Shown in pieces: positions 23,326 to 33,464 of a stretch of DNA of 64,000 bases. The notes beneath the pieces are model-generated. The model made no database searches, had not been told where the DNA came from, and worked only from the letters and a program-made list of their open reading frames with translations. The DNA comes from Sphagnum compactum (taxonomy: Eukaryota; Bryophyta; Sphagnopsida; Sphagnales). The translations under genes and the position numbers were made by a program. The stretch spans positions 4,815,267 through 4,879,266 of the forward strand of contig OZ234502.1 of NCBI GenBank assembly GCA_965153455.1, read 5' to 3'. Numbering within the stretch: the first letter of the stretch is position 1; each line of letters begins with the position of its first letter.

Positions 23326-24615
23326 TCAAAGCGGCTTGACTATGAAACATTCTAAGGAATTCTCCCGCCATGTGTTTTGCAAGAGTCGTAAGAGGTGGCT
23401 GGAAATGGCCTTAGTACGAGGGCTGTGATCACTCTGCACCAACACAAGAAGCTTGGTAAACAAGCCTGCCCTTACCGCTTCCAATTGAATTTCTGCATCC
23501 GGTGCAGAGCGGCAAACCGACCACAATGCTGCAAGTGCATGCTCGGTGGCAAGTTTCGATTGTCTCAACACAATTTTCACAAGAGCGGTGATTGCGAGAG
23601 GGCGATCACATACTGCAGCACGACCTTCGGCACATGCACACAGAAGCTCTAAGACACACACGGCTAACTCTGTGATCTGATTGTCACTATTGTCTGGCAT
23701 CTGTAGAATCTTGTCCACTAACACGGGTACCACTCCGACATCGATTGCTTTCAGTCGGTTTTTCCCCGCTGAGCAAATGGCCACAAAGCATTTAAGGCTT
23801 GCAATGACACCTTTAGGATTGCTATTCCCTTCTTTAAGGAGACTTACCAATCCCTCTAGCAACAGATCTTGTGATGCTACTGCTAGTTTAAACTCGACGT
23901 CGTGCTCTACTGCAGCAAGGTTTCCTAACAGACTTGCAGCGTAAACTCTGGATTCTGAACTGCCTTTTACTAGAAACCATTTTATGTGGTCCAGTTGGGT
24001 GGGGCCTGTGAGTGCTTTCCTATTCTTTTCATTCATGGGAAGGAGAGCGAGTGTACCAAGAGCCTCTTCACACTCACTCACACTTTCAGACATCATGTCC
24101 ATACTATCCTTGTCAAGTTCTTCTCCTAGATCATCTTGATCCACATTTAGACGGACGTTTTGCAGGGATGCAAGCACCGATGCTAAGACAGGGACAGCTC
24201 CAGCTTCTAGCACGCACCTCCGGTTTTTCTCGCTCTCTCTGGCAAGGGAGTGTAATCTCTGAAGGTTGTCTAGCCGCATGTACCCATCTGTTATATCCTG
24301 CAGCGAATGTCGCACTTGCAGCAGATCGGCTGGCTGCTTCGGTGTGGGTATTCGTTCTACACCCTGTGAAAGGTTCTTGACACACCACTCCTGGATGAGA
24401 CGGCGGAGAGTGTGGTTGGGCGTCAGATCGCGGCTATGGACATGTTGCATCGTTGCGGGGCAAGTGGTGTTCCCATCATCAAACCATCTTTCTATGCTTA
24501 CGCGGTCATAGGTAATTCCAGTGCACAGACTGACTGGATCGCTCATCAAGTTGAGGGAAATTGGGCATCTGAAATATGGTGGAATGTTCGCAATCTCAAG
24601 CTTCGTGGGAGTCAT
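23326..24615 (-). CDS. U-box/ARM-repeat E3 ubiquitin ligase, PUB20-24/CMPG type
   Basis: A 429-residue intronless protein. The ATG is at 24615; an in-frame TTG just upstream is not a start. The U-box spans about residues 9-77: IPPYFRCPISLNLMSDPV, TGITYDRVSIERWF and TLRRLIQEWC, with the hydrophobic core and Trp that contact E2 enzymes, and no zinc ligands, as expected of U-boxes. From about residue 110 to the end there are leucine-rich helical repeats in ARM style (ESRVYAASLLGNLA, ATEHALAALWSVC). Length and architecture fit the stress- and elicitor-responsive PUB20-24/CMPG1 subgroup, cytosolic ligases that ubiquitinate targets in immune and drought signalling. The reading frame is intact and much less AT-rich than its surroundings. 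The subgroup assignment rests on architecture; which paralogue it is cannot be said. Confidence 0.93.
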   Translation of the reverse strand: MTPTKLEIANIPPYFRCPISLNLMSDPVSLCTGITYDRVSIERWFDDGNTTCPATMQHVHSRDLTPNHTLRRLIQEWCVKNLSQGVERIPTPKQPADLLQVRHSLQDITDGYMRLDNLQRLHSLARESEKNRRCVLEAGAVPVLASVLASLQNVRLNVDQDDLGEELDKDSMDMMSESVSECEEALGTLALLPMNEKNRKALTGPTQLDHIKWFLVKGSSESRVYAASLLGNLAAVEHDVEFKLAVASQDLLLEGLVSLLKEGNSNPKGVIASLKCFVAICSAGKNRLKAIDVGVVPVLVDKILQMPDNSDNQITELAVCVLELLCACAEGRAAVCDRPLAITALVKIVLRQSKLATEHALAALWSVCRSAPDAEIQLEAVRAGLFTKLLVLVQSDHSPRTKAISSHLLRLLQNTWRENSLECFIVKPL

Positions 24616-25487
24616 CAAGCCTCAGACGTTAATGAATTGCTCTGTGCGAGAGATATATTCAAGCTCGATGTAAGCTGGCCTGCCAATCAGAGGTGTCAGA
24701 GTTGATATCTAGTTGATAAATATTCTACAGCTCTAGCCTAAAGCTTGCTCAGGGTTGATTCCTTAAAAACTGAGAGAACAGACAGATCTACAAACTAAAG
24801 CGGACATTATTCTGATCAGTTGTCATCAGAAAAGAGTCCTCGTCAAGCTCCAGTGCAGAATGTTGCTTGATTCACAGCAAAATCTCGCTTCCCCGAGTAA
24901 GCTACAAACTGAAGCCATCCAAAATATTATAGGAGCTGGATCCAGGCTATTCCAAGTGACTGTTCTTGAAAACTGAATTGCTAAGCCTCTGGAATTAAAG
25001 AGTGAACAACAAACAGATGTACGTAGACCTAATTGCTGCTCAGTGCTGGACGAAGATCCTCCACACCCATATCTACCCACTAGCTCGAATTCGCAAAACT
25101 GCCCCCAAATTGATGAGTAGAGCCGAAAATATGATCAGTTGCAAAGTAATTGTTTGAGCTAATTAGCAGCAGCTGCAGAAAATTTTCTGAGTGCAGTATT
25201 GGGATCACGGAACACGAAGACCACAGTTCTCGATCCTATATATATATAAGTGCTAAACTATGCCGAGAGTAGAAAGAGTTCACGTTTGCCTCGCATGACA
25301 CATGACTCCATGACTTTAATCTCCATGACTCACTCTCCTTCCCCTGTTTCCTGGTGATGATAGGATTTCGTGGGCGGTGCTATTGCAAGAGTTCTAGAAT
25401 TCCAGTCAAAGGCTCGAGCGCTGACAGTCACGTTGGATTCAATCAGAGATTACCGGCTTTGTTCGTCGTCGTCGTCGTATTGAGCGT
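24616..25487 (-). promoter_or_regulatory. 5' leader and promoter of the U-box gene
   Basis: A TATATATATATA run at 25237-25248 reads CTTATATATATATAGG on the gene strand, about 620 bp upstream of the ATG. A start just downstream of it would give a leader of roughly 590 nt, long but plausible for this gene class, unless an intron intervenes. A (GTC)5 run lies at about 25463-25477. No second gene is supported in this stretch. Confidence 0.4.
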
Positions 25488-25660
25488 CTATTGGACATCC
25501 CAAGTAAACAAAGCCCATTTTGAATTCTGCACGAAAGTGATGCCAGCTTGGGCTTCTCCCACCCTTTTGACCGTCTAAATTTACCTTTTTTTTTTTTGGG
25601 TTCCTGGGATTGTTTTGCCTTCAAAATACTAAACCTTTGTTTACTTGGGATGTCCAATAG
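25488..25660. mobile_element. Perfect 26-bp inverted repeat, MITE-like
   Basis: The segment CTATTGGACATCCCAAGTAA... (25488-25513) is exactly reverse-complemented at 25635-25660, with a 121-bp spacer. Pairing continues imperfectly inward (ATTTTGAA) and outward (GAGC/GCTC). The lack of any mismatch implies a recent insertion or a conserved hairpin. It lies about 240 bp upstream of the U-box TATA box. No target duplication found. Confidence 0.75.
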
Positions 25661-25668
25661 AATCTGCT

Positions 25669-25690
25669 CTTTCTTTCTTTCTTTCTTTTA
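25669..25690. repeat. (CTTT)n microsatellite
   Basis: About five perfect CTTT units immediately after the right arm of the 26-bp inverted repeat. Confidence 0.8.
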
Positions 25691-26030
25691 ATTTAACGTT
25701 AATACCCGGACCACAGAGATCCATTTGACGAATATTACCTAGTTGATTTGAGCAAAACACTCCTGTTATCTAGGCAAGAAACTAAGTACAAAGCTACTGC
25801 TTTCTGAGTAGTCGAATGCATCAATTCAGGCAGTAAGCTGCACGGTGTCAACTGTTTCCCTAGCTCAGTGCGACTAAAGTCCATTCATAACTTCTTAAGT
25901 ATTGCTAAAAAAAAACACTAATCTGTTGGCAACTAACTTCAATTATGCCTTTACAAACAGATCATGGACCATTTCCTGGTTTGATCTGGCCATTTAAATG
26001 GCTTTATTCCTCGATACTACACTCTAATTA
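25691..26030. other. Intergenic DNA, nothing recognised
   Basis: No gene or repeat that I can support. Confidence 0.4.
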
Positions 26031-26912
26031 AGGTCTGAACAAGTGTTGGGTGGATATATCCATTTAATTTATCAGCCAGGTAAGGGTAAATGCAAATCTT
26101 CAAAAGTTCTATCAGCCAGGTAATGGTGAATAAGTTCAAACTGGAAATGGGTATAAAGGCTTTGCAAAATTATCAACCTGGGTAAGGGTAATGATAAATG
26201 ATGAAAATTTACCCTGTTTGCAAGGTAAAGGTAGTGATAAATATTTCATCATTTATCTTATGTGTACCATGTGGGTATAAGTGAGTAAATGTATGGTAAA
26301 AAAAAACTTCAACAAGTATGGCACATTTCAAAATGAAGAAACAAAAGTATAACATTGTGTTTGGCATTGCAAACATGAACACGATGAAATATCAAACATC
26401 CTATGAGAAAATAACAAAATATAGTCAAATCATTCAATAACTCTAAAAATATATTCAAAACATTTTTCAAACGGAAAAAATAGTAAAGTTCAAAGGGGTT
26501 CCAAGAGCATATCATAAGAGTTTTTTCCATAGTATTTAATGCAATGAATAAAAATAAAGTGCTACAAGAAAATATATTCAATAATTATTCATCATAATTC
26601 AAACAAATCCATTATAATCACACACATTGCAAAATATGAAAATGTATATATGCTACATAATGATTTTGACATTTATACCTTATATTTACCCTTTCCAAAA
26701 CAATTACTCACCTTTACGTAAACTTTCAGTATATCCTAGTCAAGTAAAATAAAGATACGATAAACCTGAAATATTTAAGTTGCAAATGAGTAGGGCAATT
26801 GAAAGATTTTTTAAAAACTTACTAACGAATTAGGATACATATTTATCTTAATTTATATTCATGGGTATATATCAAGGTAATATATTTACCCACCCAAGAC
26901 TGGTTTGGACCA
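26031..26912. mobile_element. Family C TIR element, copy 1
   Basis: The left end GGTCTGAACAAGTGTTGGGT pairs with a right end whose reverse complement is GGTCCAAACCAGTCTTGGGT. Just inside lie GGATATATCC on the left and ATATATACCC-type words on the right. The AT-rich interior has a repeated ATCAGCCAGGTAA(G/T)GGT motif at about 26071 and 26111, and no coding ORF. Confidence 0.6.
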
Positions 26913-27450
26913 ATATGGAATAATTCTTGTTTTGTAAGAAAAGCTTTGATCCTGATTTTGACATTCAAGAAATTTTCTTAGGTTTTCTAGGTATGGGCTG
27001 CAGGCGTAGTTCTTCCAATTTCTATATCATGTGATTCTAGTTCTGGCATATTTTTCAAAATTCAAGAACCTTCTAACCTAATTAAATAACTGGGTTTGAT
27101 TTTATGTACGCACTACACACTCCCCAAGATTACACATTGTATAAGTAGAAATTACAATTGAAGACTGGAAGGTAGGAAGATCTAGAACTAATTAAAACTA
27201 ATCATCTACCTCTAAAGTTCAACTTACTTGTCATCTCTTTTTTTTAAAGTTCAACGTGCTTACTCAAAATAAGTTAAATTTGTGTTCAAAAGTTGCTTTT
27301 CATGGTTTCAATTTTCATTTTGATTCTTGCAAAAGGCTAGTTCCATAGCCTGGTTCTTTTATGGGTTCCACCAAAGGGATGCAGGTTTAAGTCTATGTCA
27401 CTTGACCTGGAGCCTCTAACATTCCAAAATTGGGGAACCTATGGACACTA
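26913..27450. other. Intergenic DNA between two family C elements
   Basis: No gene or structure that I can support. Confidence 0.4.
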
Positions 27451-27955
27451 GTCTAGACGAGTGTTGGGCAATTCTTTGGTTTTGTTAAGAACCACCACCT
27501 CTAGGTTTTCAAAATTTTAGAAATCAAACAACCTGTGGCTCTGGTTTTTTGAAAAAACTTAGAGGCTTTATTCTGTAATACTTTCAGAATTTAGAAAAAC
27601 TCCAATTCCCAGATTTTGAAATATTTCAAAGGACTGGTGGTTCTAATGACAGAGCCACCAAAGAATTGACAATTTAAGATAGGTCCTTCCACCAGTTCTT
27701 TGATGTTGTAAAACCCCAGTTAATGCCTAAATATGTGGGCAGACCAATTTGGTACGCTTTCCAAAGCATTTTTGTGTTTCTCTACTATTTAGGGCTTAAG
27801 GGTCAAAAGCAGTTATATGAATTGTTAGAACCTTTGGTCTAGGGCCGGTTCAGAACTAGTCCTTTGATTTAGAGAGGCACCGGTGAAGGGTACAGTGTCA
27901 TTACCCACCAGTTCGATGTTCCAAGAGGCCAGAACCTCCCAACACTCATTTGGAC
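27451..27955. mobile_element. Family C TIR element, copy 2
   Basis: The left end GTCTAGACGAGTGTTGGG is matched by a right end whose reverse complement is GTCCAAATGAGTGTTGGG, about 505 bp apart. A nested inverted repeat inside pairs 27471-27500 (CAATTCTTTGGTTTTG...) with about 27636-27668 (...CACCAAAGAATTG), so the left half can fold back on itself. No coding capacity. Confidence 0.6.
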
Positions 27956-30159
27956 AACTACATTGGCTGCCATCAAGTAAATTCAGATTGTCAGTCTGAG
28001 TTCAGGATGTCTAGCACCAGTTGGGCAGTTCTCTTCTTTTTCAAAGCAAGAACTGGCAGGTCAGGGCTGGTTGTATGGATCATTGACAAGAGGTTCTCAA
28101 AAATAAAAAAAACTGATTCTGACCCTAGGCTTAACTGCAAGTTCCCAAAGAGCATAATGCTAATTTTCACCTTTAACCTTGGTTCTAAAAACTCAAAGAA
28201 CCTACCCTACCCTGCCAGTCTTTTTCTGTTTCTTTCATGAAACCCACCAGTTCTTGGAAAGTTTTCAAGCACATGAAACAGTTCAAGTTGTTTTGTTTCT
28301 GAAAAGTTTCAACAAATGGAAGAGATTTTGTGGTTCTGAAAATTTTCAAAAAACTGAAACAAGCCGTTGCTTACAATTCCAAAAGCTTTAGGAAACCAAA
28401 ACTGGAGGTTATGAACAAAAACCAACAACTATACAACACTGGTTACAACCATGTTGTGTAGTAATTGTGAATTTGGATCTGTGGTTTCAGTTCTACAAAA
28501 GTGGCACCGTGATCTGCCATCCCCAATTGAGTCGACAGTTTTCCATGGCTGCTACATTGAATAAAGGAGAGCCTAGTGGGTGACTCAAGGAGGCGCATGG
28601 TCAGGAATCACATACCTATTCTTTCTCTTGTACTTTAGCAGCCATTTTTTTCTGTGTGTGACAACACACGTCAGTTCTGGATCAAAAATGTTCAATGTCG
28701 GAGAGACTTTACTTTAATTGACAAGTAGTCTAACCGACTAGTTCTCAAGTATGCGGGCCAGATTGAAGCAGCACCAACTAGCCACCATCCACTGGATGCC
28801 CATTCTGACTCAGTTGTGGACGGGTTTAGGGTCTCGGGTTAATGTTTAACAGAGTTATTACTATCTAGTTCCACCTTGGTTTCCCATCCTCTAAGAACTA
28901 GGTCCCATAGATAGGTAGGAAAACAGGTGCCTACAAGGTAAATAGATAGTTTATGCATAGGTAACAACCTCTGATCCAAAGCTCTTGTCACTGGTAACCA
29001 TTAGTGTAGGATATATAGCTCAGATGCAGGTTCTAAACCTGGTAACAACTGAACATGTTCTAGTGCAAAATCTGCCTGTACAAAACATTATGTAGCATAA
29101 ATTGGTCCTCCATAGATTTCTACCACAAATTGCTCATGGAAAATTATGTGAGAAATTTGCTTGGGTTTGTGCCTGTCATTCCTCTTCAAAAAATGGCCAA
29201 ATTTGTTTTGGGTACGGGATCCAAAATATTAAGTATTCTTGTAGTAAATCAAAACTGTAATGTCATTTGCAGCTCAAGGGCTGGGACACACAGTGGACTA
29301 GATCAAGTTTGAAATTGTAGGAAGTAGGAACCCAGACTATCAAGAGGCCAGGAAGTTTGAAACGTGAGAGCTTTGAAGGTCACTCAGTGCTTTTGCCCGG
29401 AAAGATGGTTTGGAAACCAAACTTCAACATGTGCACTCAAGTAGGTGGGTGGATTTTGAGGCCTTTAGGTTGGCTCCTTTGACCATAGGTATGGAACTTC
29501 ACACCCCTCCTCTCGCAAGTTTACTTTTGAATGCCTTTTTCCAAAGAGAGGGATGAGGTGCACACCTTGATCCCTGTACAATTCATCATTCCTAAACTTT
29601 TCATGGATACAATTTGTCCAAAATAGGTTAACCCCAAAATAGGTTACTAGGGGTAAAGGTTGTAAATTTAAAAATTTAGGGGTAAAAGGAGGGGCAAGAT
29701 GAAAATAAATTATTCAATTTATGGGCTTTATTTCAAGGATCTTTGACTAGGGGCATAAGTGTGGACTTATATGAATAATTTCGTTAAATATTTTGGATTA
29801 AAAATGGAAGTGAATCATATGAACCTAAGTAATTTTTAGGGATGAAAATTATCAATAATTGAATAACTTGTTCATAGGAAGATGATAATATGTGGCATTA
29901 TATTAGTGTCTTGTTGTCAAGGAATGAAAATGTTTAGTAGACATGGATGAATGAGGTCTATATTCATTTTTCCTTTAGAGTATATAAGGGTTGTGGGTGG
30001 AGATTTGGATATATATATGTATTTTTTCATAGTTTCATGGTATTACTTTATATTAAATCTTGGGATACACTTTTTGTGTGACAAATCTACGCCATAATAA
30101 ATTTGTGTGTTCTTTTATTGTGGAAATGTTCCCAAAAAAAAATGCATGTGTTTTTTTAT
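27956..30159. other. Intergenic DNA rich in degenerate GGTTC/GAACC words
   Basis: No supportable gene. The stretch 27950-28450 repeats GGTTCT/AGAACC and TTTTCAAAA words similar to family C interiors, so it is probably older transposon debris. Confidence 0.4.
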
Positions 30160-30385
30160 GAGTGATCCCATTGAACAAAATTTTGAGGTGTGTGTGATGA
30201 GCTCCCCAATGGGTGTTGCCCACATAAACTACATCGCTAATGCCACTATGATCACAAATTCTGCCGCCAGAGTAGCTTTCCAATACATTTGTTCCATTCT
30301 AGCTGTGCTCACAAGTCACCTTAGAGCTCAACATGACAGCAAGCAAAACTGTGTAGGCTGTGGGTCAAACTACAAATCACTAGAA
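30160..30385 (+). pseudogene. Exon-like remnant, unrecognised
   Basis: The plus frame through this stretch is protein-like for about 75 codons, with NFEVCVMSSPMGVAHINYIA, a hydrophobic helix (FQYICSILAVLTSHL) and a CVGCG near the end. It stops being protein-like at a good donor context (GAAG|GTGAAA) near 30386. No flanking exons can be assigned. I do not recognise the family; it may be a stranded exon. Confidence 0.35.
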
Positions 30386-30548
30386 GGTGAAATCTTTCTT
30401 TTTTTAATGAGAACATGTGTGTTTTTTTAAATCCTCTAGAAAGTTTCTCACATATGAACCTCAAATTCCTAATGTTAATTACTTACATACTAGTGTGTGC
30501 CCCGTGCATAATGCACAGGTGTGTTATTTCAACAATGTTTGGTTCAAC

Positions 30549-30706
30549 CTCGTCGACCCCCCTGCCCCGGTCCTTCACATTTCCCACTCCGGTTCTTTAA
30601 CTCGTCGAGCCTCCCCCACCCGGTCCTTCGCATTTCCCACTCCGGGTCTTTAATCCGTCGATCCCCCTCGGCCCGATCCTTCACATTTCCCACTCCAGTT
30701 CTTTAA
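30549..30706. repeat. GC-rich minisatellite, three 52-53-bp units
   Basis: Three consecutive units start at about 30549, 30601 and 30654. Each begins with a CGTCGA(C/G/T) word, runs through a C-rich segment and CC(G/A)(G/A)TCCTTC(A/G)CATTT, and ends CCCACTCC(G/A)G(T/G)TCTTTAA. It is a strongly GC-rich island in AT-rich DNA. Just upstream is the short palindrome GTGCATAATGCAC (about 30508-30520). Confidence 0.85.
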
Positions 30707-31049
30707 CCTTTCGGTTCCGGTTCTTGAGAACCCAATAGGAACGAAAGAATTGTCACACTGGGTGTAAGTGATTATTAAACATAAAACTGTTGAAGGAATG
30801 AAAAGAAGGCCATTTGTTTCTCCTATCTCACTTCATATTAAGAACCTTCATTTAGTTAACTCCTTTTTCTCAGACCTTTCTTTTTTTGGCTATCTTCTTT
30901 CATCAAAGCAAGTTGTAATGAAAGCAATTTCATAGATTATTCTCTAAGTGAAAGCTGTGAACGGAGAACTTAGCTAGAACAACAGCGTCATCGTACTTTG
31001 ACCTAGTGTGGAAGGAACTTGGAGTGAGCGGTTTTCCGACCCGAAAGAC
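30707..31049. other. Intergenic DNA, nothing recognised
   Basis: No gene or repeat that I can support. Confidence 0.4.
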
Positions 31050-31243
31050 ATGATCCACCAACACAACAAATGGATTTTCACGGAAAAAAAGGCCCAAACT
31101 CGCCAGATTTCAAAGAAAAAAAATCGAAATCGCTAGATTTAGATGATAAGTTCCAGTGGGTAGCCAAGAATATAGAAAGATTTTTTTCCTTTTTTTATTT
31201 TCATATCTAGTATGTAACCAAATTTGGCTAAATTATTTTCTCA
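31050..31243. mobile_element. Family A fragment (right end)
   Basis: The order of blocks (an AAGGCCCAAACTCGCCAGATTT-like segment, then ATAAGTTCCAGTGGGTAGCC, then ACCAAATTTGGCTAAATT) matches the right ends at 22880-23090 and 34840-35000. No matching left end is close by, so I read it as a truncated copy. Confidence 0.5.
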
Positions 31244-31531
31244 CTAATTTAATTTTATCTGTTGTGTTATCCTTAAAAAGAAAGCCTTGTGGGAACCACA
31301 TCCGTACAGGGTACAGCACATACATCCAGTGCAAAAGATGGTACTTTCATTTGCTGCTATGATGGTGCATTCACACTTGAAGTTAAGTCGATGTTAAATG
31401 AGATGTCCGTACCGTCCGGAATCAGGGGAAGGAACTTCCTTCCTTTACAATATATAATGTCCAGCCCAATTGCAACTGTCGAATGGAAAGTGCCTATCCA
31501 TGCAACAGGAAACATGGCTCCATTTGAATGG
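31244..31531. other. Intergenic DNA, nothing recognised
   Basis: An open plus frame (31289-31552) is present, but its composition and lack of motifs do not support a gene. Confidence 0.35.
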
Positions 31532-31596
31532 CTTTCCATTGGGCTGTTTTGATCACATATTGTGTGTAACTGTGATCACATCAGCCTAATGGAAAG
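31532..31596. repeat. Hairpin, 26-bp arms
   Basis: The arm CTTTCCATTGGGCTGTTTTG... (31532-31557) and its inverse at 31571-31596 match at 23 of 26 positions around a 13-nt loop. It could be a fold-back MITE core or an old inverted insertion. Confidence 0.65.
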
Positions 31597-31749
31597 ACGC
31601 CCTAAAATCACATAGCTATGTAAGGCCAATGGCATATAACAATTGGCATCCATTATGACTTCCTAAGGTTAAGAGTTACATTAGTAGGTTCTGGGTTTTG
31701 ACGAGTTTCTGATGAGTATATCAAAGGAACACTAGCACTTGTCTTGTAT

Positions 31750-32133
31750 GAAGAAACCACTGTTGGGCAAGTATCAACTTTTGAACATACCAGCCTAGCA
31801 CTGATATTGGATCTTCTTTTTAAAATTATACCAGCCTGCCACTATTATTAAAACTTTTTAAACACTTTCATATCAGCTTGGTCCTCGTATTAGGGTCTAA
31901 GGCTGACTTTTGACTAGTATGTGGCAAATATATACTTGGTAATGAGGTTGCTATATACTTGGTATTAAACTAGTATAATTTCAAGTCCCTAATAGGCAGG
32001 TATTAGTAGGAGACTGATATGAGTCAGCTATTGCCTAAGGTCATACCAATTTGCTGATTTCTTTGATACCATGACCAATATCAATTTATATACAAAGGTT
32101 CCAACTTGGTACCCACCCAACATTGGAATAATC
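31750..32133. mobile_element. Family C-like TIR element, diverged
   Basis: The left end has CACTGTTGGGCAAGTATCAA and the right end, reverse-complemented, CAATGTTGGGTGGGTACCAA. These are inverted termini about 385 bp apart, sharing the TGTTGGG core with the copies at 26031 and 27451. The outermost bases are diverged. The interior repeats CATACCAGCCTAGCACT/ATACCAGCCTGCCACT (about 31787 and 31827). Confidence 0.5.
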
Positions 32134-33464
32134 TTCTTTAATAGGATACCTTTATTACCTCACATGGTGGTCCAAATGATATTCAATAGGTGATACTTGA
32201 CATGAGTGGTGCATAGTTTTTGAATATGCAGGTTGAGACCAGTATTGCTGTTTGTCATCAATTTATTTGCTACCCAATATCAAATTTCAATAGAGAACTT
32301 AAGGTTTCAAGAACTAACATTCCATATTTCTTTGTGTGTGTTATCCAATGGGCAACTGGAGTTGGATGTCTTGCAAGTTAGTTTTCATTTGTAACTAAAA
32401 AGCTTCTTGAAAGATGGCTATTGTTTGTGTTGATCACCTTCAATGTTGAACTATGTTAAATATATCTTGAAAACTGGAGATTGATACTCAAGAACTCCCT
32501 TGCTTTTTCCTCAATTTCTATGTATAGTTTCTTTCTCATTTTGCTCTCTCCCAAAATACACCACAAAGGTAATATGTAGGGATGAATTATTAAACCAATT
32601 TTGGTATTGGCTGGTATCAAACTTCAAAAATCACAACTATTTGTACTAACCAATGTTTCCCCAACAGTCAAGATATTTATATCAGATTTGGTAAAATTTG
32701 TTGACTTACCAAGACCCAGCTAGTAGCAAAGCCATCCAAATTGAGATAAACCTACACAACTAGAATGCTTGAAACACAAAACCCCAACACGAGTCCTGCC
32801 CAGTTCTTGGTGCGATTTTGGGTATAAGACTTGCAATCCGAGTTGGCAGATTCTAAAATCTGGGCCGATTTCCAGAAAGCTTTTAGATGTCCAGACCATG
32901 CCTTTAGCCTTGTGCTGGAACCCGAACTTGGACTGGAAAATCACAGGACTTCTCATTGCACAAGTTCTTCTCAATTTCTAGGCACATAATTTATGCCCTT
33001 CCAAAATGTACCATGCAAATTATAGTGTTTTGGCATGTGGTCACTTTTAACTGGTCAGAACAACGCTGTTCAATCCCAGGCACTTGTGAAATTGGGTTGT
33101 GTGCGCTATATAGGTGGAACCAAGTCTGGTTTCTTAACCAGACCTGGTATGGAATCCTTTTGAAAAGCACCGGAACCCAAGGTTTAGGAATTTGGAGAGC
33201 ATTACTGACAACTGCAACAAAGATTCCACCACAGTCAAAATTTAGTTGAAACTGGAACCTACAGTTTTCTTGAAAACCAAGAATGGGACATGTGATATGT
33301 GAAGTCTCGCTTTGTAGCCTCACTTTGTAAGCTGAAAGGGACGTCTTTCTGGATAAACCATGTTTCCAAGTGCCCCCTCTTTAATGGCCATTAAATCTTC
33401 TTAATTTGAATAGGTCAGGGTTTTTTTAATTTAATTTTGTGAGGTTAATGGTATGGTGAATCCT
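32134..33464. other. Intergenic DNA without a supportable gene
   Basis: The segment 32720-33330 is less AT-rich and open on both strands, but I find no conserved motif, start context or splice pattern that argues for a gene. Confidence 0.35.

Noticed and set aside
24131-24388. Alternative frames within the U-box gene on both strands
   Set aside because: The 429-residue U-box/ARM frame explains the composition. The others are shadows.
26309-26581. A 90-codon minus-strand membrane-like ORF
   Set aside because: It lies inside a family C element, and its hydrophobicity follows from AT-rich codons.
26033-26910. 8-bp hAT target duplications around the AGTGTTGGG elements (GTCTGAAC/GTTTGGAC; GTCTAGAC/ATTTGGAC)
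   Set aside because: The same outer bases recur, inverted, at all four ends of two independent elements, so they are better read as part of the terminal repeat.
32720-33323. A gene in the less AT-rich segment with long open frames on both strands
   Set aside because: No start context, splice pattern or conserved motif in either strand, and repeated GGAACC/GGTTCC words suggest repeat debris.
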